64,000 nucleotides of DNA from Echiichthys vipera. Lineage: Eukaryota; Chordata; Actinopteri; Perciformes; Trachinidae. Below the pieces are notes generated by a model that saw nothing but the letters and a program-made list of their open reading frames with translations, was not told the origin of the DNA and made no database searches. The position numbers and the translations under genes are program-made. The DNA is taken from NCBI GenBank assembly GCA_963691815.1, contig OY829651.1, positions 31,817,004 through 31,881,003 of the forward strand, written 5' to 3'. Below, piece after piece: positions 1-12,678 of the stretch (position 1 is the first letter of the stretch; every line of letters starts with the position of its first letter).

Positions 1-1243
1 CCGTCTTAACACAGACTCTGGCAAAACTTCAGTACTAATGCTATTGGACCTCAGTGCTGCAACTGTCAACCACTCAATTCTTTTGGACAGGTTGGAAAAC
101 TGGGTGGGGCTCTCAGGCACAGTCTTAAACTGGTTCAAGTCATATCTACAAGATAGGAACTATTTTGTTTCCATTGGCGACTTTGTATCAGAACAAACCA
201 ACGTAACGTGTGGAGTCCCCCAAGGTTCAATCTTGGGGCCGACTTTATTTAACATCTATATGCTCCCACTAGGACAAATCATGCAAAATATTAACATTGA
301 CCACCATTGCTATGCCGATGACACCCAAATCTATGTAGCGCTATCACCAAATGACTATCGCCCCATAGATCTTCTGTGCCAGTGCATTGAGAAAGTCAAA
401 CACTGGATGTGCCAAAATTTCCTTCAACTAAATGAGGATAAAACTGAGATAATTGTTTTTGGTGCTAAGAAAGAAAGGTTTAAAGTCATCCAACACCTTC
501 AATCACTGTCGCTGAAAACCTCAAATAAAGCCAGAAATCTTGGGGTTATTATGGATTCTGATTTACATTTCGACAGTCAAATCAGATCAGTAACAAAATA
601 GGTCTACTATCACCTCAAAAATGTAATAAGATTTAGAGGGCTCATGTCAGCTCAAGACTAAGAATAACTTGTAATGGTCTCCTTGCAGGTCTTCCCCAAA
701 AAAAACTGTCAGGCAACTACAGCTTGTTCAGAGTTCTGACAAAGACCAAAAAATGTGAGCACATTACACTAATTCTTAAATAATTACACTGGTTTCCTGT
801 ACGTCAGAGAATTGATTTCAAAATCCTCCTGCTCACATATAAATCACTACATGGTCTAGGGCTGAAGTATATCACTGATATGCTCCCACTACATAAGCCT
901 TCTAGATCACTAAGATCCTCTGAGGCCAATCTATTAGTGGTTTGCAGAGTAAACTCAAATCAAGGGAAAGCATCTTTCAGTCATTATGCAACAAACAGCT
1001 GGAATAAACTTCCTGAAGATGTAAGACTTTCACCCTCTCTGACCACTTTTAAAACTAGACTGAAAACTTTTATGTTCACCTTAGCTTTCTGCTAAATCTT
1101 TGCACTTTGTCTATGTTTTTATTCTCTTTGTCTTTCTGTAATGCATTTTAATTCATGACATGTTGTGCTGTGAAGCACTTTGAATCTGCCTTGTTTATGA
1201 AAAGTGCTATACAAATAAAGTTGCCTTGCCTTGCCTTAATATT
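1..1243 (+). mobile_element. L2-clade LINE, 3' half (5' end outside window)
   Basis: Non-LTR retrotransposon remnant. The reverse-transcriptase part (about 38-601) shows the finger/palm order of L2-type elements: a degraded 'LDLSAA..NHSILL' motif A, then 'GVPQGSILGPTLFNIYM' (motif B), then 'HCYADDTQIY' with the catalytic YADD. Stops at about 599 and 659 break the frame. The C-terminal part resumes at about 880-1095 ('RSLRSSEANLLVV', 'NSWNKLPEDVR'). After the stop comes a typical L2 3' end ('GAAGCACTTTGAATCTGC', 'GTGCTATACAAATAAAG') and a short TTGCC-type tandem tail to about 1243, which marks the true 3' terminus. The element enters from the left edge, so its 5' end cannot be judged. It is not functional. 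Confidence 0.88.
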
Positions 1244-1558
1244 TTATTTTAGAAGGTAAGAAAATAGTCTATAAACAACACAAACATTTTTCCAAACTCT
1301 TTTCACTTTTCCAGACTTATCCAGACCTGGAAATGACTCACATTAAATACCAGACTTTCCATACTGCTTAGGAACCCTGGTATCATTGTGAGTTGTATTA
1401 GTGCTTAAATAAAGGCTCTGAAGACTTCTGCCACTACTAAAAGTTCTTACAAATACAGCGAGTGATGTGTGTGCTGAGCAGCGTACTCAAAGTGCTGTTA
1501 ATTGGGGCGTTTTTTCGAAGGACAGAATAAAAAACACGCTGTTCTGAGACCCGAGCTG

Positions 1559-1560
<2 letters not shown>
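1244..1560. other. No recognised feature
   Basis: AT-rich unique-looking sequence between the L2 tail and the (TG)n array. No ORF with coding character and no repeat that I recognise. Confidence 0.5.
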
Positions 1561-1610
<50 letters not shown>

Positions 1611-1628
1611 GGGGCGGGGGGGGCGGGG
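1561..1628. repeat. (TG)n microsatellite followed by G-tracts
   Basis: About 24 TG units (1561-1608) run directly into G-runs separated by single C bases (about 1608-1628). The G-run cluster could in principle form a G-quadruplex on the plus strand. Confidence 0.95.
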
Positions 1629-2231
1629 TAGTATAGCTCAAATTGTACCTGTGTGTGAGGATATAGCGCTGACCCCTTTTCTCTCTTTCCCTGCATTCAT
1701 CGGTACAGCTTGCTGAAGCAGCGGCTTCAGAAATGAAAAACAACAAAAACACTGATGACTTTTATGGATTTTTCATAGGTAATGCCTTGGCTGCAGGATG
1801 CGGTCTGCTTGGTTCATTGTGCCAAAAACACAGAGAGGGAGATAGGAAGTGGCAGATGAGAAGGAAGAGGATGAGGGGGGAGCGAGTGAGGGAGTTCAAC
1901 CATGAGACGGCACGGTATTTTAGAAAGGCGACAGAGAGGAACTTAGATGGAAAGATAGACGAGAAGAAGAAGGAAGCGGGAAGGAAGGGGGGGGGGGGGG
2001 TATTGAGTTGGGAATACGGTGTTTCCTCCCGCCTGTCTGTCTTGTTGTTGTGTTCCCAGCAGAGGAGTTTATCTGAAGTATCTGGGATCTAAGTGAATTA
2101 CTGTAGCCTATCTCCACGCAGCAAAGCATCCCAGGCCGCTTTCAGGACAATCAGATCTGCATCAAGGTCTCAGGGCATTTTTATTGACCATTTGAGGGTC
2201 CCCATGGAGTTAATATAGAGGTTTGCGTGAC

Positions 2232-2233
<2 letters not shown>
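1629..2233. other. No recognised gene; purine-rich with a G homopolymer
   Basis: Purine-rich sequence (about 1840-2000) with a G-run at about 1987-2001. Open frames here are low-complexity and have no recognisable domain. Confidence 0.5.
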
Positions 2234-2321
<88 letters not shown>

Positions 2322-2340
2322 TGTGTGTGTGTGTGTGTGT
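2234..2340. repeat. (GT)n microsatellite
   Basis: Near-perfect GT dinucleotide array of about 107 bp with one GC interruption. Open frames through it are poly-Cys-Val artefacts. Confidence 0.98.
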
Positions 2341-2424
2341 GGCATTTAATTCCTGCTCTTTTCAGGTCGTTGCTAAGTTGCTGTACTACAGATTCACATC
2401 AACACTTTTTTATTACCACGAGTG

Positions 2425-4065
<1,641 letters not shown>

Positions 4066-4406
4066 GGTGCTTTCACACCTGATAGTCCGTTTCTAGTCCA
4101 CATCCCTGGAGTGCATCAGATGTGAAGATGACTTTTTCCCCCAGCTGGTCTGGTTCTTTCACACCTATTAATTTGATCTGGTCCAAATTTCTGAAAACAT
4201 GAATTGTCCCCACCAATAAAACTACCTTAAATCATTTAAAAAACACAGTTGATGACGTGCTGAAGTGAACGAAAATGTTTCTGCACTTCGACTCAACAAA
4301 GGTTTGGGACAAAAAAAGGGAAAAAAAGCACTTCACTCATTGGTCAGATGTGTCTGGGGCGGGTCCAATTATGTAGATCCTGATCTAAAGGCTGGTGTGA
4401 AAGTGC
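4066..4406. mobile_element. Short non-autonomous DNA transposon (MITE) with CTTTCACACC ends
   Basis: The left end 'GGTGCTTTCACACCTG' and right end 'GGTGTGAAAGTGC' are inverted copies. The interior ('CTTCACTCATTGGTCAGATG', 'CACTTCGACTCAACAAAGG', 'GATGACGTGCTGAAGTGAAC') recurs in reverse orientation at about 13190-13300 and 14960-15020. It is therefore a deletion derivative, in opposite orientation, of the large element at 5499-15020. No coding capacity. The superfamily was not determined because no clean target-site duplication was seen. Confidence 0.7.
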
Positions 4407-5498
4407 ATTCAGACACTTGAAAATTCCGTAAACTTGTCTCTGAGCTTAAACAGGGCCATTATAAATTGAGAGTTCTGTCCATTAGCTGACCCAGGGGTCA
4501 CATGTGGCATCGCTCTAAAGAAGATCTCAGCTCAGTGAGATCATGTTTGTATTAATCAATTCTTCATCATCTGATCACACTCAATAATTTTACCATCAGC
4601 TCATTCCCTACTGTAGACTGCAAGCTACATACTAATGTCATAATCCCACTATTAAGAGTGAAAAGGGTGTGTTTCTGTGACAGTGTGACTTGGGTCACAT
4701 CTGGTTCAGACCAAATTAGAAAAAAATTACAAATTTTTGCCTTTTAGTTCTGGTCCATTTCATACATAGACTGGTTTAATAAATGCACCATGAATACATG
4801 AAGTCGTATTGACTGGAAGCTCATTCATTGGACCAATGGAGGGAAATAATGATGAACAGGGAGAAACAGGACTTAATGTAATATTATGTGGGAGTGGTTA
4901 CGGTGTGGCAACATTTCACTTGCCTTTTTTTTTTTTAGAGGACCTGCCAAAATGCATGCAAGTTGCTTTCCAATGCATTAGAAACAAGTCCTGCAGTTAC
5001 ATTATAACTGCAGCCCAAATATTGTGATTATACAGACCTTATATGGTCGTCCATATTTTGTTGACATTTCCTGTTTAGTCTTTGAACTTCCAGTTGATAT
5101 CACTGGCTATAATTAGTCAAGTCAAAGGCCACTTTTGATTGGCTGACCTGTTATACATTCCTGAGAAGCTGTGAACACACATCCACATTTATGAGTATGA
5201 CATATGACCTGACTCCATCACATCCACTCAGATATGAGATTAAAAAGACGATTTGTGCGGCAAAATTGCGCAGCAGCTATGCTGAAACAGCTCTGATGCT
5301 AACTCAAAAATTACACAAACCAATCTGGAATCTGATTTAAATTCCTTTAAACACATCTTTCCACCAAAATGTGTTTATTTTATTAATAATATGCTGTAAT
5401 TTGTAATGTAACTGTTTTACAATAATAAGCCCACGTGATGAAAAACTGGACTGTGTGTAACCAAAACCAAACAGGTCTCCACTGTCACTGTGTTTCTG
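4407..5498. other. No recognised gene
   Basis: About 1.1 kb of AT-rich sequence. No transposon protein or RNA motif seen. Confidence 0.45.
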
Positions 5499-5753
5499 CG
5501 CGCATCACACCAGCTTTATTTACTTCGGTTAAACCAAACTTGAGTGTGCTCCCTCATTTTCTACGGTCCGTTTGTGCAGTTGGTAATGCAGCGATCGTAC
5601 TCAGGTGTGCACCAGAAGTGGACCAAAAAAGAGACAGAGACCTGGTAGAAGAGCTGGGGTCCGTTTCACAAAGCAAGTTTAGTGAAAACTCTGAGTCTGT
5701 TAACCCTGAAATGAGGGAAACTCTGAGTTTTCCATTTCACAAAGGGAGGTAAC

Positions 5754-6253
5754 TCAAACCAGAGAGAGAATATTCGTCAGAGACGTCCACCTCCATCCCC
5801 TCATCCCTGAATGTAGGGAATGCGTCATCTGCATCCAAGGGTGGGTTATCGGACTCATCATCCAATTGTCAGATCGATGGAGTGGCCGGGAAGGTGGTGT
5901 CCGTGGTCTGGGGATGTAACTGGTTCTGGCGGGTTGATCGGGGTGACGCTGATGAAAGTCCCTGACGAGGTGGCGATCCAATATGTGTCTGGCAGGAACC
6001 CAGGATCTCTCCTCGGGGCCGAATCCCTCCCAATCCACCAGGTATTGGAGGCCCCTCCCACGTAGGCGGGACTGCAGGAGACGACGGACCATGTAGGTGA
6101 GGCCTCCGTCAATGAAACGAGGAGGTGGAGGAGGTGGGATGGCGGGGACCAGGGCACTCTCTCGGACCGGTTTGATTCTGGAGACGTGGAAGGTGGGATG
6201 AACACGCATAGATCTGGGGAGTTTGAGTCTCACCGCTGCGGGATTGATGATCT
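5754..6253 (-). pseudogene. Gypsy element 1: integrase C-terminus and chromodomain
   Basis: Last part of the pol polyprotein of the chromovirus. Reading on the minus strand from the L2 junction, it resumes inside the integrase C-terminal barrel ('KIINPAAVRLKLPRSM', 'HPTFHVSRIKPV'). It continues into a chromodomain ('YLVDWEGFGPEERSWVPARH') with the aromatic and acidic residues typical of that fold. In such elements the chromodomain tethers integrase to modified chromatin and guides insertion. The frame ends at about 5754, where recognisable gypsy sequence stops without a 3' LTR. Confidence 0.85.
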
Positions 6254-8157
6254 TGATTCAATTCAATTCAATTCAATTCAATTTTATTTATAGTGTCAAA
6301 TCATAACAAAAGTTATCTCAGGACACTTTACAGAGTAGGTAAAGACCACACTCAATGACTTATTTATGATTTACATAGACCCAACAATTCCTCTGTAGAG
6401 TACAGTGGCAACGAAAACCTTCCCTATAACAGGCAGGAACGTCAGACAGACCCAGCTCTGTGGAGGACGGCCATCTGTCTTGACCGGTTGGGGAGGAAGA
6501 AAAGGAGAGAGAAAGAGAGAAAAGACACACAGATGGACAGGGAGAGACAGACAGACACACTTCCAGAGATGCAAGCAAAGCCTAACAGTAACTATAATAC
6601 TTATAGTAATGTGAATATGACGTATATGTTAAGGCAGTTAATACAACAGAATAGTAGAAACAAGCACAGCTAAAGTGACAGAATATGAAAATGATAATAA
6701 TTATGGTGGCAAACATGATCAATGATGAGTAGTGGCAATAGCAGCTACAATACAGCTACAAATTTTATAGTTTATTAAACTAGTGATAGTATATATGAGT
6801 AACAGTGACAATAGCAGCAGGAAGCGTCATGTAGGACCACGGCAGCAAGCACCACCACGATCAGCAGAGACCTGCGAGACGACAAAGCACAAACAGCTCC
6901 GGGGAAGAAGCTGAATCAGTAACATGCATTGATGGGACATGAATGATTCAGACAGAGAGGAGAGAAGCTCAGAGTATCAGGAAAAGTATTATCCCCCGGC
7001 AGACTAGGCCTATAGCAGCATAATTAAGCAGAATAAAGTCTCATCGTAAGCCCTAGCTGTAAGCTTTATCAAAAAGGAAAGTTTTAAGTTTACTCTTAAA
7101 TAAGGGGACAGTGTCTGCCTCCCGAATAACATTTGGGAGTTGGTTCCACAGGAGAGGAGCTTGGTAGCTGAAGGCTCTGCCTCCCATTCTACTTTTGGAG
7201 ACTCTAGGAACGATGAGTAGCCCTGCATTCTCAGAGCGCAGTGATCTAGTCGGGTAATACGGTACTATGAGCTCTTTAAGATACGACGGAGCCTGACCAA
7301 TAAGAGCTTTGTACGTAAGGAGAAGGATTTTAAATTCTATTCTAGATTTTACAGGTAGCCAGTGCAGAGAAGCTAATACAGGAGAAATATGTTCTCTTCT
7401 ATTTGTTTTAGTTAGTACACGAGCTGCAGCATTTTGGACTAACTGGAGACTCTTAACAGACTTATTGGAGCAGCCTGCTAATAAGGAATTGCAATAGTCC
7501 AGCCTAGAAGTAACAAATGCATGAACAAGTTTCTCTGCATCTTTCTGAGACACAATGTTCCTAATTTTTGCAATATTACGCAGGTGAAAATATGCAGTCC
7601 TTGTTGTTAGTTTTATGTGAGAATCGAAGGACATATCCTGATCAAAAATAACACCCAGATTCCTTACTGTGGTGCTGGAGGACAACACAACATCATCCAG
7701 AGTAACAATGTCTTTAGCTATTGAGTTTCGGAGGCCTTTGGGGCCAAGTACAATAATTTCAGTTTTGTCTGAGTTTAACATCAGGAAATTGCAGGTCATC
7801 CAGCTTTTTATTTCCTTAATGCACATTTGAAGTTTATCTAACTGATGGGTTTCTTCTGGTTTGATCGACAAATATAATTGTGTATCATCAGCATAACAAT
7901 GAAAATGTATGGAGTGCTTCCTTATAATAATTCCTAAGGGAAGCATATATAAGGTGAAAAGAATCGGTCCAAGGACAGAACCCTGTGGGACTCCGTGACT
8001 AACTTTAGTGTGCATGGAGGATTTGTCATTAACATGTACAAACTGAGATCTATCTGATAGATATGACTTAAACCAGCTCAGTGCGGTTCCTTTAATGCCG
8101 ATCAGATGCTCTAGTCTGTGTAGCAGGATGTGATGGTCAATAGTGTCGAAGGCAGCA
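6254..8157 (-). mobile_element. 5'-truncated L2 LINE inserted in the gypsy integrase
   Basis: Non-LTR element in the same orientation as its host. Its 5' end begins inside the reverse transcriptase at 8157, directly after the integrase 'RFIGPFE' codons. Its 3' end is a run of AATTC pentamers (about 6256-6285) that abuts 'AAGATCATCAATCCC', the next integrase codons on the minus strand. A 3' untranslated region of about 0.8 kb is retained. The flanks CTTGA and CTCGA may be a diverged target duplication. The clean fit of host codons on both sides shows that the LINE is younger than the gypsy copy. Confidence 0.85.
7053..8157 (-). pseudogene. L2 LINE reverse transcriptase, C-terminal two thirds (open)
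   Basis: About 365 codons open from the truncation point. It begins at RT motif A ('AFDTIDHHILL') and continues with motif B ('GVPQGSVLGPILFTLYM'), motif C ('HCYADDTQLY'), 'LNSDKTEIIVLGPK', 'LDYCNSLLAGC', 'LQLVQNAAARVLT' and 'ISPVLASLHWLPV'. The catalytic YADD is intact. The endonuclease and RT N-terminus are missing because of 5' truncation, so it cannot act alone. The long open frame suggests a fairly recent insertion. Confidence 0.9.
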
Positions 8158-9277
8158 CTCGAAGGGACCAATGAAGCGAGGAGCCAGCTTCTTTGACTTC
8201 ACCCTCAGGGGAAGGTCACAGGTGGAGAGCCAAACCCTTTGACCAAGCTGATATTCTGGAGCCTGGGAGCGGTGGCGGTTAGAGGCAGAGGCATAGCGTC
8301 CAGGGGCTTTGAGGAGGGCAGCTCGAGCTCGGATCCAGGTCCTGCGGCAGCAGCGGATGAAGGCCTGGACGGACGGACAAGAAGTCTCTATCTCCAGGGT
8401 CGGGAACAGAGGTGGTTGGTAGCCATAGACGCACTGGAAGGGAGAGAGGCCTGTGGAGGAACTGGTCAGGGTGTTGTGCGAGTATTCCACCCACAGGAGC
8501 TGTTCGGACCAAGATGAGGGGGATTGGGATGACATGCAGCGGAGTGCCGTCTCCATCTCCTGATTTTTGCGTTCCGTCTGACCGTTTGACTGGGGATGGT
8601 ATCCTGATGAGAGACTGACAGTGGCTCCCAGGAGTGAGCAGAATTCTCTCCAGAAAACAGAGGCGAACTGGGGGCCCCGATCAGAAACCAAGTCTACTGG
8701 GATGCCATGGAGGCGGACAACATGTTTAAGCAACAGTCTTGCTAGTCCCTTTGGCAGAAGGGAGTTTGGGCAGGGGCACAAAGTGGGCCATCTTGCTGAA
8801 CCGGTCCACCACCGTCAAAATGGTGGTGTTGCCGTTGGACGGTGGTAGACTGGTGACGAAGTCCACGGATATGTGTGACCATGGACGATGAGGTATCGGT
8901 AGTGGGTGCAGAAGACCAGCAGGAGCTTGGACTGTGGGTTTATGTTGGTTGCAGGTGGGGCAGGCGTTGACGAAGCTCTGTGTATCTTCAGCCAGAGTGG
9001 ACCACCAGAAGCGACGCTGCACAACTTCCTTTGTCCGCTGGATCCCAGGGTGACAGGTGAGGTTGGAGCTGTGAGCCCACTGGAGGACCTCGGACCGGAG
9101 GTCAGGTGGAACATACAGACGTTCTGGTGGACAGGAACTGGGTCCAGGCTGGTCCTGGATGGCAGCTCTGACCCTCTCTTCCACCTCCCAGGTAAGTGTG
9201 GCAATGAGGCGTGAAGCTGGGAGAATGGTTTCAGGCTCTCGAGCCTCCTTCTCCTCCTCTTGAAACTGCCGAGACAA
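8158..9277 (-). pseudogene. Gypsy element 1: integrase (zinc-binding and catalytic domains)
   Basis: Two overlapping frames (9277-8726 and 8781-8158) joined by a frameshift. The first holds the H2C2 zinc-binding domain ('HSSNLTCHPGIQRT', then 'CPTCN') and the first catalytic aspartate ('SVDFVTSLP'). The second holds the remaining DDE residues ('VSDRGPQFAS' and 'YHPQSNGQTERKNQ') and runs to 'RFIGPFE', where the L2 LINE interrupts it. All three catalytic acidic residues are present although the reading frame is broken. Confidence 0.88.
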
Positions 9278-9281
9278 GGCA

Positions 9282-10535
9282 TCAGGTTTGACGTTGCGGG
9301 ACCCCGGCCGATATGAGAGGGAGAAGTTGAATCTGGTGAGGAAGAGAGAGCTCCTCCAGAGCCAACTTCACTGCTAGTAGCTCCCTGTTACCAATATCAT
9401 AGTTTCTTTCGGCCGGGGTCAACCGCCTGGAGAAGAAGGCACAGGGGTGAAGCTTCTGGTCGATGGCGGCCCTCTGAGACAGGACAGCCCCTACTCCCAC
9501 GTCAAAGGCGTCCACCTCAACCACGAATTGTCGTTCGGTGTCAGGCATTACGAGGATGGGGGCTGTTGTAAAACGTGTCTTCAGGGACCGGAAAGCCTTA
9601 TTGGCGGCCGAAGACCACTGGAAGGGCACCTTGGAGGAGGTGAGGGCTGTGAGAGGGGCTGCCACCGTGCTGTACCCTCTGATGAACCCCCGGTAAAAGT
9701 TGGCAAAGCCCAGAAATCGTTGAAGCTGCTTACGGGAGTCTGGAGTGGGCCAGGAGGTGACAGCAGAGACCTTGGCAGAGTCCATCTGGATGGTCCCCCT
9801 CCCTATAACGTACCCCAGGAAGGAGACGGACGTAGCGCGGAATTCACACTTCTCAGCCTTTACAAAGAGAGAATTCTCCAGGAGGCGTTGGAGAACCCTC
9901 TGGACATGGTGGATGTGTTCGTCTATGAAACGGGAGAAGATCAGGATGTCGTCGAGGTAGACGAAGACAAACTTATTGAGCATGTCCCTGAGTACGTCAT
10001 TCACCAGGGCCTGGAAGACAGCAGGAGCATTTGTGAGGCCAAAAGGCATCACCAGGTACTCGTAGTGGCCGGTAGGGGTGTTGAATGCCGTCTTCCATTC
10101 GTCTCCCTCTCGGACCCGGACCAGGTGGTAGGCATTGCGTAGGTCGAGCTTTGTGAAGATGGTGGCTCCCTCCAGGAGCTCGAACGCTGAGGCGATGAGG
10201 GGCAGGGGATAACGGTTCTTCACCGTAATGTCATTTAGTCCTCGATAATCAATACAGGGGCGGAGCGTCTTGTCCTTCTTAGCCACAAAGAAGAAACCCG
10301 CCCATGCTGGAGATGATGAGGGTCGGATGATGCCTGCGGCCAAGGAGTCATTGATGCAAGTGTCCATGGCTTCTCTCTCAGAGGCGGATATAGAGTACAG
10401 GCGACCCCTGGGTGGAACAGAACCAGGCTGGAGGTTGATGCCGCAGTCGTAGGGTCTATGCGGGGGAAGAGAGGTTGCCTTTGCTTTGCTGAAGACCTCT
10501 CGGAAGTCTAGGTATTCAGCGGGGACCCCCGACAT
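9282..10535 (-). pseudogene. Gypsy element 1: reverse transcriptase and partial RNase H
   Basis: 417 codons, open. It copies element RNA into DNA inside the virus-like particle. Motifs in order: 'LRPCIDYRGLNDITVKNRYP', 'FTKLDLRNAYHLVRV' (first aspartate), 'MPFGLTNAPAVFQ', 'VYLDDILIFS' (catalytic YLDD), 'FLGFANFYRGFI', then the RNase H start 'FVVEVDAFDVGVGAVLS' and 'NYDIGNRELLAVKLALEE'. After 'LALEE' the expected remainder of RNase H is missing and the frame shifts into linker sequence, so a short internal deletion has removed part of RNase H. Confidence 0.9.
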
Positions 10536-11976
10536 ATCTGGAGCAGGTAGATGACTGAGGAGCGGTGGCTTGTTTAAGGCAGACTTGATGACACGTAGAA
10601 CTCCAACCTAGGATCGCCCCCGTGGTCCAGTCAATGTGTGGATTATGACGCCGGAGCCAAGGAAATCCCAGGAGGAGTGGATGACGAGGAGAGGGCAGGA
10701 TATGGAACTGGATAGTCTCATGGTGGTTGCCAGACAGGAGCATGTGGATGGGCACTGTCTGGTGGGTGACAGTTCCCAGGAGGTGACCGTCCAGGGCATT
10801 GGCGGGAGCAGGAACTGACAGGCGAATTCGACCAACACCTAGCTGAAGTGCTAGGTTGTTATCGATGATGTTAGCGTCTGAACCAGAGTCTATGAGTGTG
10901 GCAAGAGTCTGAGAGCCTTGGGGTAGCAGTAGTTGAACCTGGCACAGGGGACGTGAAGCGAAGGAGGGTTTATAGGTGTGACTCACCAGGACCTCCTTCC
11001 TCACTGGTGAGCCTGACCTTTTACTGGACAGCTGGAAACGAAGTGTCCGGGCTGCCCACAGTAGAGGCAGAGGTTTCCTATGCGGCGCCTCTCTCTCTCG
11101 TGGGGTTAGGCTGGCCCGGCCAATCTGCATTGGTTCAGAATCCCTCCCCAGTGTGCTGGGGGGCGGAGTTAGTGACCTGGCAGGAGCTGGAGAACGAGGA
11201 GTCGGAAGCCCCTCCCCTCGCCCCGGATGTCTCTTTCGGTGTCTGGCTTGAATCCATCTGTCAACACGGGAAGCCAGCTCGATGATATTGTCGAGAGAGG
11301 CAGGAAGGTCGTAGGACACCAGCTCATCTTTGATGTAGTCGGCCAGTCCAAGCAGGAAAGCGTCCACCTGAGCCGCCTGGTTCCACTCGCTCCGCCGAGC
11401 CCGGATGCGGAAGTCAATGGCGTAGTCAGTCACCGAGCAGCCTCCCTGTCTGAGACCCAGAAGACCCCCAGAAGCGTCGGGACCTCTGGATGCTACACCA
11501 AACACCTTGCGGAGCTCGGTGGAGAAGGCGTTGAAGGATAGGCAAGCAGGTGTGTGGCGTTCCCACTCGGCTGTTCCCCACAGCCGAGCGCGACCAGTCA
11601 GGTTATTTATCGTGAACGCCACCCTTGCTTCCTCGGAGGCGAAGGTGTGAGGTTGCAGAGCAAAGAGGATTGAACAGTTTGTGATGAATGGATTGCAACC
11701 CTCTGGATCCCCGGCGTAGCGTTCTGGGACTCCCACTCGAGGCTCAAGGACGGGACCAGGATATACCGGAGCTGGTGGAGGAATGAACTGGGCAAGTGTA
11801 ACGGTGAGATGTTGAACCAGGGCGGATAGCGTGGCTAGCGCTTGCTCTTGGTTAGCTGCTGCTAACTGAATGTTAGCCGTGGTGGAGGCTAACATCACCT
11901 CTTGGTGCTGGAGCTGGGTCTCCACCCAGTCTAGGCGAGCCAGTGGATCCGGGTTGTGCGCTGGGTCCACACTCAT
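10516..11976 (-). pseudogene. Gypsy element 1: Gag capsid and aspartic protease
   Basis: The start was chosen at 11976 ('MSVDPAHNPDPLARLDW'), just inside the LTR; an upstream in-frame Met at 12051 lies within the LTR. The capsid region ('PERYAGDPEGCNPFITNC', 'RARLWGTAEWE') fits Ty3/gypsy Gag. A CCHC zinc knuckle ('CLYCGQPGHFVSSC') exists at about 11080-11020 but in another frame, so a pair of frameshifts scrambles it in this copy. The protease follows with 'TLIDSGSDANII' (active-site DSG) and 'PLLLGFPWLRRHNP'. The frame ends overlapping the RT frame. Confidence 0.85.
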
Positions 11977-11989
11977 GGCCAGATTGTAC

Positions 11990-12460
11990 TGTAACGGGTC
12001 TGGTTGGGACCGAATAGCAGCACAAATACAGGCAGGTATCGTTGGTAACAAACTTTATTGGCTTGATGCAGGGAATAATCAGAGTCACGCCGCTGCAGGT
12101 AGCCACAGAGGAGACTTGAGTTACACTCACTCTGAAGAGCTGAACCAGGTAACCGCAGAATCCAGAAGGGGACAGGCGAGGATCGTGGTCAGGGACGGAA
12201 GGCTGAGGTGGTTTCCAGGAGATCGGTTAGGCAGGATAGTCAGAGGCAGGCTGGGTCGAAACCGGGAGATCAGGCAGAGTAACGCTGGAGAGTCTGGTGC
12301 AGGCATCGAGAACAATCTGGCAATGAGTGAGTGTGGAGTTGGGGCTTAAATGCAGCCAGAGCAGAGAGCACAGGTGAGTGGAGTTGGCTTGATGAGAGGG
12401 GTGTGTCTGATTGGCAGATTGAAGCAGGTGCAGAGTGTGAGGCAGAGAGGAACTGTGACA
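11990..12460 (-). repeat. Gypsy element 1: 5' LTR
   Basis: On the minus strand it starts 'TGTCACAGTTCC' and ends 'CCCGTTACA', with a polyadenylation-type signal 'CAATAAAG' at about 12054-12061 near its end. Gag starts 14 bp downstream. I could not assign a primer-binding site with confidence. The matching 3' LTR is absent. Confidence 0.75.
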
Positions 12461-12517
12461 TCAAGCAGTTCCCCCTGTGATATTATTGTGGTTGCAAAGG
12501 ACTACATTTAAACTTAC

Positions 12518-12678
12518 GCATTGACCCGAGCAGCAATGTTCTCCCACGCCGTCTCCCTCTCTTTTGCTGCTGCAGCGATGTTACACTTTCGGCGAAAAAC
12601 ATGCTCAAACTCAGCGTATGAGTGCATTAATATTTCCAATTCCAGTGGTAGCCTAGCCCTCCTCTTCCCCGTTGCCAT
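12518..12678 (-). pseudogene. Harbinger family A copy 1: first exon of the Myb/SANT-like gene
   Basis: Starts at ATG 12678 ('MATGKRRARLPLE') and runs through 'HSYAEFEHVFRRK' and 'KERETAWENIAARVNA' to a consensus splice donor GTAAGT (12517-12512). Harbinger elements encode this DNA-binding partner separately from the transposase; it helps transposase enter the nucleus and bind the ends. The exon is still open here, but the second exon and transposase are gone. Confidence 0.7.

Larger units (their letters stand above)
5770..12460 (-). mobile_element. Ty3/gypsy chromovirus, gypsy element 1
   Basis: Order on the minus strand: 5' LTR (12460-11990), gag with protease (11976-10516), reverse transcriptase with partial RNase H (10535-9282), integrase (about 9277-8158), an L2 insertion (8157-6254), then integrase C-terminus and chromodomain (6253-5754). 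The 3' LTR is absent and the left boundary abuts Harbinger sequence. Several frameshifts and an RNase H deletion make it non-autonomous today. Confidence 0.85.

Noticed and set aside
5640..5770. 3' LTR of gypsy element 1 at its left end
   Set aside because: The sequence here is Harbinger terminal sequence; no match to the 11990-12460 LTR.
9447..10142. 231-codon plus-strand frame
   Set aside because: Antisense shadow of the gypsy reverse transcriptase.
11227..12349. Plus-strand frames across gag and LTR
   Set aside because: Antisense to the gypsy gag and its LTR; no domains.
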